DNA of 7,270 nucleotides from UBA5614 sp034678545 (lineage in GTDB: Bacteria > Cloacimonadota > Cloacimonadia > Cloacimonadales > Cloacimonadaceae). The stretch lies in the NCBI GenBank assembly GCA_034678545.1, contig JAXDBS010000013.1, forward strand, positions 1 to 7,270, given 5' to 3'. Both the position numbers and the translations under genes were made by a program. A model generated the notes under the pieces. It made no database searches and was not told where the DNA came from. It saw nothing but the letters and a program-made list of their open reading frames with translations. Each line of letters begins with the position of its first letter. Positions within the stretch are counted from its first letter, which is position 1. Shown in pieces: positions 1 through 6,210 of the stretch.

Positions 1-831
1 GGCGGCCAGCTGGTCCACGGTGGGGGGACACAGCCTGGCCTGGGCAAATTTCAGCACGGCGGCCATCAGTTCCTTATTATGGGACGCTATACACCCGATG
101 CGTGCTCCACAAGCGCTGTAGCGTTTGGATACGCTGTCCACCAGGATGGCATTTTCCGTGAAGTCCCGCACGTGCATTATGCTGTAATGCTTCAGCCCGT
201 CATATACGAACTCGCGGTATACTTCATCAGAAATGACGAACAGGTTGTGTTTCCTGGCTATCTCAGCCATCCTGTTGATTTCTGACTCAGTGTACACCGT
301 TCCGGTGGGATTGCCCGGGTTGCACAGCAAAATTGCCCTGGTCCTGCTGCTGATCAGCGCTTCCAGTTTGGCGCTGTCGGGAAGGGCGAAACCGTTCTCC
401 GCATAGGTAGTGACCGGTTTCAACTTGATGCTGGCCATCGTGGCAAAACCGTTATAATTGGTGTAAAAAGGTTCTGGTACGATTACCTCGTCACCTTCGT
501 TGCAGACTACGGACAGAGCGAACACAATCCCCTCCGAGCCAGCAGTGGTCACTATGATCTCTTCTTCCTTCAGTTCGATGCGGTGCCTGGCATAGTATCT
601 GACCAAACCCTGCCGGTAGGTGTCCAATCCTTGGGAAGGGCCATAGGCCAGCACTTTGTCGTTGAACCCGTGATAGGCGTCCAGCATGGCCTGAGGCGTT
701 TCAATGTCAGGCTGCCCTATGTTCAGATGATACACTTTTACGCCCTCTTTTTTCGCCTGATTGGCATAGGGCATCAGTTTGCGGATCGGCGAGGCCTGGA
801 TCTCCAGAGCCCGGGTTGAAAGTTTCAGCAT
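1..831 (-). CDS. Class I/II PLP-dependent aminotransferase, N-terminal 277 codons (3' end outside window)
   Basis: Transfers amino groups between an amino acid and a 2-oxo acid using pyridoxal phosphate in the cytoplasm; probably an aspartate/aromatic-type enzyme, though substrate cannot be read from sequence. The reading frame is open from ATG at 831 to the left edge. Visible fold type I landmarks are an N-terminal LNIGQPD (residues 36-42), the CNPGNPTG loop (170-177, with N174 expected to contact the cofactor), SDEVY (201-205, with D202 expected to hold the pyridine nitrogen and Y205 the O3'), and SVSKRYSACGARIG (233-246), whose K236 is the expected Schiff-base lysine and R244 the phosphate-binding arginine. 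Family members are usually near 390-400 residues, so about a third is missing. A GGGGAGAGG-like ribosome site lies just upstream of 831. It is transcribed divergently from the beta-helix gene. No anomaly was seen in the conserved residues. Confidence 0.95.
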   Translation of the reverse strand, partial: MLKLSTRALEIQASPIRKLMPYANQAKKEGVKVYHLNIGQPDIETPQAMLDAYHGFNDKVLAYGPSQGLDTYRQGLVRYYARHRIELKEEEIIVTTAGSEGIVFALSVVCNEGDEVIVPEPFYTNYNGFATMASIKLKPVTTYAENGFALPDSAKLEALISSRTRAILLCNPGNPTGTVYTESEINRMAEIARKHNLFVISDEVYREFVYDGLKHYSIMHVRDFTENAILVDSVSKRYSACGARIGCIASHNKELMAAVLKFAQARLCPPTVDQLAA

Positions 832-863
832 GACCTCTCCCCTTTTCTACCTGTTTATTTCTG

Positions 864-891
864 TTGACCATTTTTTACGATGATTTAAAAA
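864..891 (+). promoter_or_regulatory. Candidate sigma-70-type promoter for the beta-helix gene
   Basis: In the 90-bp divergent spacer, TTGACC (864-869) lies 16 nt before TAAAAA (886-891), a 5/6 match to the -35 consensus and a 4/6 match to the -10. Transcription would begin near 898, leaving a short leader before ATG 922. The same spacer must also hold the promoter of the minus-strand aminotransferase, for which I see no clear pair of boxes. Consensus matching only; AT-rich spacers give such hits by chance. Confidence 0.35.
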
Positions 892-909
892 AGGCAAGTG
901 AAAACTTCG

Positions 910-915
910 AGAGGA
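910..915 (+). promoter_or_regulatory. Ribosome binding site that fixes the beta-helix start at ATG 922
   Basis: AGAGGA with a 6-nt spacer to ATG 922. The in-frame GTG at 898 would add eight residues (MKTSRGLS) ahead of a typical signal peptide and lies before this site, so ATG 922 is preferred. Confidence 0.6.
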
Positions 916-921
916 TTATCC

Positions 922-2190
922 ATGCGTAAATTGATTGCTGCAATACTATTCTGCTCAGCCTCCCTGCTGGCAGCAGGAACTTACAATGTCAGAAACGCGA
1001 AACAGCTTTCTGACGCAGTTCAAAGCAAAGATGGCGATATCACAATAATCCTGGAAACCGGTGACTATGACCTTACTCCATTGGCTGTAACAGATTCCAC
1101 TCTGGGCAATGCCGTATATCCCGACAGCATGATAACTGTTACGACCGGATTGCACATATTCGGCAAGACCCACATTAAGCTTATTGGAAAAGACCGCCGT
1201 ACTACAGTTATCAGAACTAATGCCGGCTACGGTATCTTTATTGAGCACAGTTCCGATGTCCTGATCAAGGATCTGACCATTACGGACGGCATCCGAGACC
1301 AGGATCCCAATGCCACCAGCGGAGCCATAGTCGTAAAGCATTCTAAAACCGAGATCACAGGCTGCATCATCGAAAACAACCAGGGCGACTACAGTACAAC
1401 TGTGGCCGGCATCATCGGCATTTGCGGCAGGGAAGGAGCTGACCTCAATATCCACAACAGTGTCATCAGGGATAACAGCTGGGACGGCATCGCGCTTTAC
1501 AGAAAAGCCAAAGCCTGGATCAGTGACAACCTTATCTGTAATGGCAGGGGCGCTGGCATCGGCATCACCTGGGACTCCGAAGCAAATGTGGCCCACAATG
1601 TCATCCACCATTTCTGGAAAGGTATCGGGAGTTTTGGTACAGCGCAAGCTTTCGTGCATAACAATCTTGTCAGAGATGTACGGGGCTGGGGTGTCATCGC
1701 TTCAGGGCACAGCAGCATGCACTGCGAATTCAACGAGGTCCGGCGGGCCGGTAATGTCGGGATCGCTGTCTGGGACAGCACGGCAAGCATGCAGATCAAC
1801 AATAATGTCATCTGCCTGTCCGGCCAGGAAAAACAATGGATTGCCCCACTGGTCGGGATTTGGGTCACTGCTGCCGCCGACTCCAGCCAGATCAGCGAAA
1901 ATCTCTTGTGGGGCAATAAAGAAGCGGACATCGCTTTTGGCTTTACCGAACCCGGCCCCGATGGAGCTGAGTTTACCTTTGCCCGCGAGGAACTCCTCTT
2001 CGGTAATGGCTTTCTTCAAACTGGCTGGCCTTCTCTAAACACCGGGAACTATTACTCAGGCATGAATCTGGATCTCCTGAATCCCCAATTGGCAGAATCT
2101 CTCAGGAACTGGAAGGCGGGCATTTTCCAGTCAGCTATTTTTGCTGAACCTTGGTACTGGGACCCGGACAGCGAGCCCTTTCAGGATTAG
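922..2190 (+). CDS. Secreted right-handed parallel beta-helix repeat protein
   Basis: A 422-residue exported protein. Residues 1-19 (MRKLIAAILFCSASLLAAG) form a short basic end, hydrophobic core and A-x-G type cleavage site, so export by Sec is likely; the cysteine at 11 is not in a good lipobox. The body is a right-handed parallel beta-helix: coils of about 22-24 residues carry an asparagine ladder at residues 179, 203, 226, 248, 271, 295 and 327, each followed by a hydrophobic pair (NSVI, NLIC, NVIH, NLVR, NEVR, NVIC, NLLW). This resembles the NosD/periplasmic copper-binding and pectate-lyase-like beta-helix families, some of which are polysaccharide-active, but no catalytic set is recognisable, so I assign no substrate. 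The last 70 or so residues are non-repetitive and aromatic-rich (PWYWDP) with no recognisable sorting or anchoring domain. The stop is 2 nt before the next start, so the two genes are probably translationally coupled. Confidence 0.85.
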   Translation: MRKLIAAILFCSASLLAAGTYNVRNAKQLSDAVQSKDGDITIILETGDYDLTPLAVTDSTLGNAVYPDSMITVTTGLHIFGKTHIKLIGKDRRTTVIRTNAGYGIFIEHSSDVLIKDLTITDGIRDQDPNATSGAIVVKHSKTEITGCIIENNQGDYSTTVAGIIGICGREGADLNIHNSVIRDNSWDGIALYRKAKAWISDNLICNGRGAGIGITWDSEANVAHNVIHHFWKGIGSFGTAQAFVHNNLVRDVRGWGVIASGHSSMHCEFNEVRRAGNVGIAVWDSTASMQINNNVICLSGQEKQWIAPLVGIWVTAAADSSQISENLLWGNKEADIAFGFTEPGPDGAEFTFAREELLFGNGFLQTGWPSLNTGNYYSGMNLDLLNPQLAESLRNWKAGIFQSAIFAEPWYWDPDSEPFQD

Positions 2191-2192
2191 AC

Positions 2193-3362
2193 ATGGAAGC
2201 TGTCATGCATGGAAAACGGCCTTTGAATAAAACCTTGTTTGCTGTCATTCTGGCCTTGCAGATTGCCATACTGGCCTGGCTGATTTATACTTTAATCAAT
2301 TGCCCATGCAGACAGTATAAGTCTCTGGTCAACAAAACAAAAGCAGGAGTTGTATCTGTGGATTCCACCCAAGCGACCGTCTATTTTACTGATGATATCA
2401 GCCCCGCGGGGCTGGCAAAAGTGCTCGAGCCTTTTATGGACCGCCTGACCGGCAAGGTCGGCGTCAAGGTACATTTCGGCGAGGACGGCAACGCCTATTA
2501 CATCAAACCTGATCTCTACAAAGACCTGGTTCTGAAACTGAACAGCACTCTCATAGAGACCAATGTCCTCTACCGCGGCAGGCGGCGGGAAACCGAGTCC
2601 CACCTTGCTTTGGCGAAGGAACACGGTTTCGGTTTTGCCCCCATCGATATCATCGACTCGGAAGGCGAAACCGTTATCCCCTATGACGGAGAACATTTTA
2701 AAGAAGTCTATACCGGCAGCCATCTGAATAATTATAACAGCTTGCTGATCCTGAGCCATTTCAAAGGGCACGGCAATGCAGGTTTTGGAGGAGCCATCAA
2801 GAACGTCGGCATGGGCTTGGCCGCCATTCCAGGCAAGATGGCAATGCACGCGGACAGCTACCCTCTCACCAATCCCTCCCGCTGCATCAAGTGCGGCAGG
2901 TGCACCACCCAATGCCCGACCGACGCCATCTCGCTCGATCCTCTGAAAATTGACAAATCCAAGTGCATCGCCTGCGGAAAGTGCATCGGTACCTGTCCTG
3001 CCGGCGCTTTGCGCATTCCCTGGGGCGCCACCGGTGAAAACGGCTTCCTGGAACGCCTGGCCGATTATGCCAAAGCCATTACCACAGGCCGCCAGGTCGT
3101 GTACGTTAATATACTGAAAAACATCTCTCCCGACTGTGACTGCATGAGCAGCGCCCGTAAACCCTTTGTCAAAGACATTGGCATCCTGGTCTCAGATGAC
3201 ATTCTGGCCATAGACATCGCCGGCTGCGACCTTGTGGACAAGGTCTACGGCAAACCGGACGCCTTTCTGCATGAGGATGATGTTTCAGGGCGTTATCTCC
3301 TCGAATACGGATACGCGATCGGACTCGGGAAATCAAATTACAAACTGGTTAGAAAGGACTGA
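2193..3362 (+). CDS. DUF362 family protein with two [4Fe-4S] ferredoxin motifs and an N-terminal membrane segment
   Basis: A 389-residue predicted iron-sulfur protein of unknown function. After a basic N-terminus, residues 14-35 are a continuous hydrophobic stretch (LFAVILALQIAILAWLIY...), followed by NCPC (C37, C39). The DUF362 domain starts near residue 57 (VDSTQATVYFTDD), with KVHFGEDGNAYYIKP and the LSHFKGHGNAGFGGAIKN region as landmarks. Two ferredoxin motifs follow: C231-C234-C237-C241 then P, and C258-C261-C264-C268 then P, which should hold two [4Fe-4S] clusters. The C-terminal part has the family's CDC motif (C315, C317) and a DIGILVSDD...AIDIA segment. ATG 2193 has AGGA at 2183-2186 with a 6-nt spacer; the frame is open upstream to a TTG at 2151, but that would overlap the previous gene. 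A second possible start, GTG 2358, is listed separately. Membrane side is unclear because positive charges flank both ends of the hydrophobic segment. Family assignment is strong; electron partner and role are unknown. Confidence 0.9.
   Translation: MEAVMHGKRPLNKTLFAVILALQIAILAWLIYTLINCPCRQYKSLVNKTKAGVVSVDSTQATVYFTDDISPAGLAKVLEPFMDRLTGKVGVKVHFGEDGNAYYIKPDLYKDLVLKLNSTLIETNVLYRGRRRETESHLALAKEHGFGFAPIDIIDSEGETVIPYDGEHFKEVYTGSHLNNYNSLLILSHFKGHGNAGFGGAIKNVGMGLAAIPGKMAMHADSYPLTNPSRCIKCGRCTTQCPTDAISLDPLKIDKSKCIACGKCIGTCPAGALRIPWGATGENGFLERLADYAKAITTGRQVVYVNILKNISPDCDCMSSARKPFVKDIGILVSDDILAIDIAGCDLVDKVYGKPDAFLHEDDVSGRYLLEYGYAIGLGKSNYKLVRKD
2345..2360 (+). promoter_or_regulatory. Internal ribosome binding site and GTG start inside the DUF362 gene
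   Basis: AGGAG at 2345-2349, then an 8-nt spacer and GTG at 2358-2360, all in frame with the DUF362 domain. Initiation here gives a 334-residue protein beginning MDSTQATVYFTDD, exactly where most soluble DUF362 proteins begin, without the hydrophobic segment. It could be the only real start, a second start, or a coincidence; the well-formed transmembrane segment upstream argues that the longer form is also made. Confidence 0.45.
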
Positions 3363-3392
3363 TGTTCGGGATGTACCACCTGCAGAATAAGC

Positions 3393-3421
3393 TTGACAAT
3401 ATAGGCACATTTCGGAGTTTA
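3393..3421 (+). promoter_or_regulatory. Weak candidate promoter upstream of the AAA+ ATPase gene
   Basis: A perfect TTGACA (3393-3398) sits in the 78-bp gap after the DUF362 stop. The best -10 at 17 nt is AGTTTA (3416-3421), which is poor; TTTAAA lies 2 nt further. The same 8-mer TTGACAAT occurs at 5392 before the C26 hydrolase gene. The AAA+ gene may instead be read from the upstream unit, since no terminator-like hairpin was seen in this gap. Confidence 0.25.
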
Positions 3422-3440
3422 AATCAATAAAAAATAACGC

Positions 3441-5066
3441 ATGCAGGGCAGAATGGACTTTAACTTCACGATCCAGTTCAGCCAATCCAGGTCATCCGAA
3501 TACGACCGCGCCGCAGGCTTTGCCTCGGGCTTCGACAAGTTCACGCCCGTCGGGGCGGATTCGGAATTCAACCGCGTGGAAACCGATAATCATGAGGTTT
3601 TGGACAAGTTTGACCTGTTCCAGGAGTTGATGGCCACGATCGCGAACTGGAAGATCGCTAAGGTAATCTACCGTTCCTCCGTGGTCGAGCCCGCCGCCTT
3701 TTTCCAGAGTGTTAAAAACACGGCCGAATGTTATCAGGGATTTGCTCTGTCCAAGCACCAGACCGGCTATTGCCAGGAAGGAAAGGCGGACTGCTGGGGT
3801 TGCCGCCAGCTTTCAGGCATCGTCTTGCACCATGATGCCGCCCCTTTTGACGAGCGTTCCCGTTATTGGTACCGCTTCGGCGAGTTCACATCCAAATCCG
3901 TCTGGACAATCAACAAGGAAACCCTCACCCAAGCCCTGATCAACATCTCCGAGCTTAAGCGGGTGGATTTCTGCCCCATCTTCCAGTTTTCCTTTTTCCG
4001 CCGGCTGATCGCTGCCCTGCCCACGGCCATTGACGCTTCCGACACCGGCAAATGGGGCAAGGTCTATCTGGAAGAGACCGTTTCCGACGTCCGCCAGTGG
4101 AAGGCCATCAACATCTATCACAAGGTCTCCTCTGCTCCCGCTGACAAACCCCAAAGAATCCTGGTCAGGGACAAACCCTACCCCGCCAAACCCACGCCCA
4201 AACCGCCCCTGGGTGAAAAGCTGCGCCAGATTCCCGAAACCACTTTTGAAGACATTGGAGGCATCTCCGATATCATTCAATTGATCCGGGAAGTAATCGA
4301 GCTGCCCATCAAGCGGCCCGAACTCTATGACTACCTGGGCATCCGCCCCTACCGCGGCATCCTGCTCTGGGGCGAGCCCGGCAACGGCAAAACCCTGATC
4401 GCCAAAGCCATTGCCCACGAGGTCAAAGCCCACTTCATTCCCATCATCGGCCCCGACATCCTCAACAAGAGCTTCGGCGAATCGGAAAAGAACCTGCGCG
4501 CGATCTTCGGGGAAGCCAGCCGGCTGCAACCAGCTATCATCTTTTTTGATGAAATAGATTCCATCGCCCAATCCCGTCTGGCCGGAGAGACCACCAAATG
4601 GTACGCCACCGTGGTCAACCAGTTGCTCTCGCTTATGGACGGGATCAGGGAATTCGGTAATGTCACCGTGATCGCCTCCACCAACCGGCCCGACTTGCTC
4701 GATCCCGCCCTCATGCGCCAGGGCCGTTTCGATTACAAGCTGGAAGTCAAAAAACCCAACCTGCACGGCTGCCTGGAAGTCCTCCAGGTCGCCACCCGCG
4801 GCATGCCCCTGGCCGACGACGTGGATCTCTTCGCCCTGGCAGAGGCTGTGATCGGGCTATCCGCCGCAGAAATCACCTTTATCGCCAAGGAGGCCGCCCT
4901 CATCGCCCTGCGCCGGACCGTGGACGTTAATTCCATGATCAGCGGCGAAAAAGCTGACTTTGATCTCTCCCGCCTCTACGTCAAATGGTCTGATTTCATC
5001 AGTTCAGTGGTCATCCTTAAAAGAAACACCAAATACACCAACAAAACCTATTCTCTCAAAGGCTGA
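3441..5066 (+). CDS. Cdc48/VCP-type single-module AAA+ ATPase with a novel N-terminal domain
   Basis: A 541-residue cytoplasmic ATPase. The AAA module covers about residues 265-495: the entry TTFEDIGG (267-274), Walker A GEPGNGKT (311-318, K317), pore-loop region NKSFGESEKN (342-351), Walker B IIFFDEID (366-373, D370/E371), sensor 1 ASTN (N415), arginine-finger pair RQGR (R426, R429), and the C-terminal lid segment LSAAEITFIAKEAALIALRR (473-492). These match the Cdc48/p97 class, which threads or remodels protein substrates as a hexamer. Residues 1-230 match no domain I know; they include C97, C111, C118 and C121, a possible metal site, and a proline/lysine-rich linker (about 231-260) leads into the ATPase. 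Only one AAA module is present, so it is not a full Cdc48. The start is uncertain: ATG 3441 has no Shine-Dalgarno, while ATG 3453 (MDFNFTIQF) has AGGG 4 nt upstream. Codons end strongly in C/G compared with the beta-helix gene. Substrate and partners are unknown. Confidence 0.9.
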   Translation: MQGRMDFNFTIQFSQSRSSEYDRAAGFASGFDKFTPVGADSEFNRVETDNHEVLDKFDLFQELMATIANWKIAKVIYRSSVVEPAAFFQSVKNTAECYQGFALSKHQTGYCQEGKADCWGCRQLSGIVLHHDAAPFDERSRYWYRFGEFTSKSVWTINKETLTQALINISELKRVDFCPIFQFSFFRRLIAALPTAIDASDTGKWGKVYLEETVSDVRQWKAINIYHKVSSAPADKPQRILVRDKPYPAKPTPKPPLGEKLRQIPETTFEDIGGISDIIQLIREVIELPIKRPELYDYLGIRPYRGILLWGEPGNGKTLIAKAIAHEVKAHFIPIIGPDILNKSFGESEKNLRAIFGEASRLQPAIIFFDEIDSIAQSRLAGETTKWYATVVNQLLSLMDGIREFGNVTVIASTNRPDLLDPALMRQGRFDYKLEVKKPNLHGCLEVLQVATRGMPLADDVDLFALAEAVIGLSAAEITFIAKEAALIALRRTVDVNSMISGEKADFDLSRLYVKWSDFISSVVILKRNTKYTNKTYSLKG

Positions 5067-5179
5067 GCTGCCCAATTGTAATTTCGTGATCCCGCCATTT
5101 GCGGCATGCTGCCAATCTATTATGCTGCAATATGTTAGTACCTTAACGCCCCTTTCCTTCCCTGCTTGCACTACGGACC

Positions 5180-5224
5180 CATTACTTACCCATTACGGAC
5201 TTTGTCCGTAATGGGTAAGTAATG
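5180..5224. repeat. Perfect 21-bp inverted repeat with a 3-nt loop
   Basis: Arms at 5180-5200 and 5204-5224 are exact reverse complements separated by TTT. The left side also has an 11-nt direct periodicity (ACCCATTAC at 5177-5185 and 5188-5196) and a second copy of TACGGAC (5172-5178 and 5194-5200), so the right arm could pair in two registers. Pairing does not extend beyond the arms. There is no T-tract on either strand after it. It could be a bidirectional transcript-end hairpin, a palindromic intergenic repeat of the REP/mini-transposable type, or a protein-binding site. Confidence 0.9.
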
Positions 5225-5230
5225 CTATTA

Positions 5231-5335
5231 AGGGCGAAGGCAGGAACCGCTGTAACCCGGACGGGGTAAAATGCCGGCCAAAGCCAGGCTGCGGAAGGGA
5301 TCCGGCAACAGGGAATCCGCCCTGCTGTTCCCTTC
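5231..5335 (+). other. GC-rich block with several complementary segments; possible structured RNA or leader
   Basis: AGGGCG (5231-5236) can pair with CGCCCT (5318-5323), closing a domain of about 90 nt. An alternative hairpin pairs GAAGGGA (5294-5300) with TCCCTTC (5329-5335), with an inner stem of CAGGG (5309-5313) and CCCTG (5320-5324) around a 6-nt loop. The two folds share 5318-5323 and so exclude each other. I compared it by eye with cobalamin, GEMM, THF, SRP and RNase P RNA patterns and found no match. It lies upstream of the promoter candidate, so it would be a leader of the next gene only if transcription started further upstream. Confidence 0.3.
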
Positions 5336-5391
5336 TTCAGGGATGGTAAAATTACACAACATCGGAGTTTTTATGTTCTCCAAGATTGCCA

Positions 5392-5422
5392 TTGACAATT
5401 GAGGAGATCGGAAGAAGATAAT
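5392..5422 (+). promoter_or_regulatory. Candidate promoter of the C26 hydrolase gene
   Basis: A perfect TTGACA (5392-5397) is followed after 19 nt by GATAAT (5417-5422), a 5/6 match to the -10. The spacing is 2 nt longer than ideal. Transcription would begin near 5430, giving a leader of about 40 nt that contains the AAGGAG ribosome site at 5461-5466. Confidence 0.45.
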
Positions 5423-5471
5423 ACAAAATCCGTAACAGTAAGATGAAAAATAAGATGTACAAGGAGCAGAT

Positions 5472-6182
5472 ATGGCCAGGCCGGTGATCGGGATCAGCAT
5501 GAACTACATGAAACTGGGGCAGCACCACCAGTTCCACATCCGGGGCAAATATATCGAGGCGGTCCATGATTACGGCGGGCTGCCTTTGCCCATTCCCTGC
5601 CTGCCGGACAGGGTCCTGCTGCGGCAGTACGTGGAGCGGATCGAAGGCCTGATCATCATCGGCGGCCAGGATTACCCGCCCTCCCTGTACGGCCAGGAGC
5701 CGCATCCCATGACTGAGATCATGCACGAACGGCGCTCCCGGGCAGATGTGATCCTGGTCGAGCTGATCCTGCAGACCTCCAAACCGGTGCTCGGCATCTG
5801 CGCCGGCATGCAGCTGCTCAACATCTGCCGGGGCGGCGGTCTGATCCAGCACCTGGACACGCTGGACAACCACTTCGGCGAAAAGTATCATGAGATCACG
5901 CTTTCCGGCAGCCGCTGGCTGTCCCGGATCGAGCCCGGAGGCAAGGTCACGGTCAATTCCAACCACCACCAGGGGATCGATCCCAAGCACGTGGGGAAGG
6001 GTTTTCAGGTTGTTGCAACTGCTGCAGACGGCATGATCGAAGCCATGGAACTGGAGGGTGAGCAAATGGTCCTGGCCATCCAGTGGCACCCGGAGCGGAT
6101 GTCGGACCTGGAGCACCGGAGCAGGTTGTTTGGATTTTTTATCGGAACGGCGCGGGAACAAGGCTCTGAAAAAATCAATTGA
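5472..6182 (+). CDS. Gamma-glutamyl-gamma-aminobutyrate hydrolase family protein (peptidase C26, class I glutamine amidotransferase fold)
   Basis: A 236-residue cytoplasmic hydrolase of the PuuD-like family, expected to cleave the amide of a gamma-glutamyl compound and release glutamate. The catalytic triad is visible: nucleophile C110 in GICAGMQ (108-114), and H206 with E208 in IQWHPE (203-208). Other family landmarks are the N-terminal GISMNY, IIIGGQDYPPSLYG (61-74), RGGGLIQHL (120-128) and NSNHHQGI (162-169). Length is slightly short of the usual 240-260. The start has AAGGAG at 5461-5466 with a 5-nt spacer. The nucleophile elbow usually reads GICRG in this family; here the residue after the cysteine is alanine. 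It precedes glutamate dehydrogenase by 158 nt, which suits a role in glutamate supply, but polyamine degradation genes are absent from the window, so the exact substrate is open. Confidence 0.88.
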   Translation: MARPVIGISMNYMKLGQHHQFHIRGKYIEAVHDYGGLPLPIPCLPDRVLLRQYVERIEGLIIIGGQDYPPSLYGQEPHPMTEIMHERRSRADVILVELILQTSKPVLGICAGMQLLNICRGGGLIQHLDTLDNHFGEKYHEITLSGSRWLSRIEPGGKVTVNSNHHQGIDPKHVGKGFQVVATAADGMIEAMELEGEQMVLAIQWHPERMSDLEHRSRLFGFFIGTAREQGSEKIN

Positions 6183-6191
6183 CGTGATGTC

Positions 6192-6210
6192 AGCACCGTT
6201 AAATGGTGTT
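6192..6210 (+). terminator. Weak hairpin after the C26 hydrolase gene
   Basis: AGCACCG and TGGTGTT pair over 7 bp (two G-T pairs) around a 5-nt AT loop, 9 nt after the stop. What follows is ACAAATTT rather than a T-run, so termination would be inefficient at best, and read-through into glutamate dehydrogenase is possible. Confidence 0.25.

Larger units (their letters stand above)
5067..5471. other. 405-bp gene-free region between the AAA+ and C26 hydrolase genes
   Basis: I see no convincing coding sequence in either strand. The first part (5067-5179) is plain sequence with a short direct repeat, ATGCTGC at 5106-5112 and 5122-5128. Then come the perfect hairpin at 5180-5224, a GC-rich foldable block at about 5231-5335, an AT-richer stretch, and a promoter candidate at 5392-5422. 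No run of T follows either hairpin, so neither is a standard intrinsic terminator. Confidence 0.7.

Noticed and set aside
79..819. Short plus-strand open frames at 79-285 and 583-819
   Set aside because: Both are antisense to the aminotransferase, whose conserved motifs run through the same bases on the minus strand.
955..1659. 234-codon open frame on the minus strand inside the beta-helix gene
   Set aside because: It is antisense to a gene with signal peptide, repeats and coupling; its translation has no recognisable domain and no ribosome site.
3362..3430. 22-codon open frame whose ATG overlaps the DUF362 stop (TGATG), with AGGA 3 nt upstream
   Set aside because: The spacing is short, the product (MFGMYHLQNK...) has no feature, and the frame covers promoter-like sequence; most likely chance.
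3813..4766. 317-codon open frame on the minus strand opposite the AAA+ gene
   Set aside because: The plus strand encodes every AAA+ motif here; the antisense frame is a by-product of C-ending codons and its translation is low-complexity.
5180..5224. Reading the hairpin as a standard intrinsic terminator for the AAA+ gene
   Set aside because: No T-tract follows the stem on either strand and it lies 114 nt after the stop; kept as a repeat of unknown role.
5271..5402. 43-residue open frame starting MPAKARLRKG in the spacer
   Set aside because: No ribosome site, composition follows the foldable GC-rich block, and no recognisable features.
6180..6192. TGAC-N5-GTCA palindrome over the C26 hydrolase stop codon
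   Set aside because: Four-base arms are too short to support an operator without conservation data.
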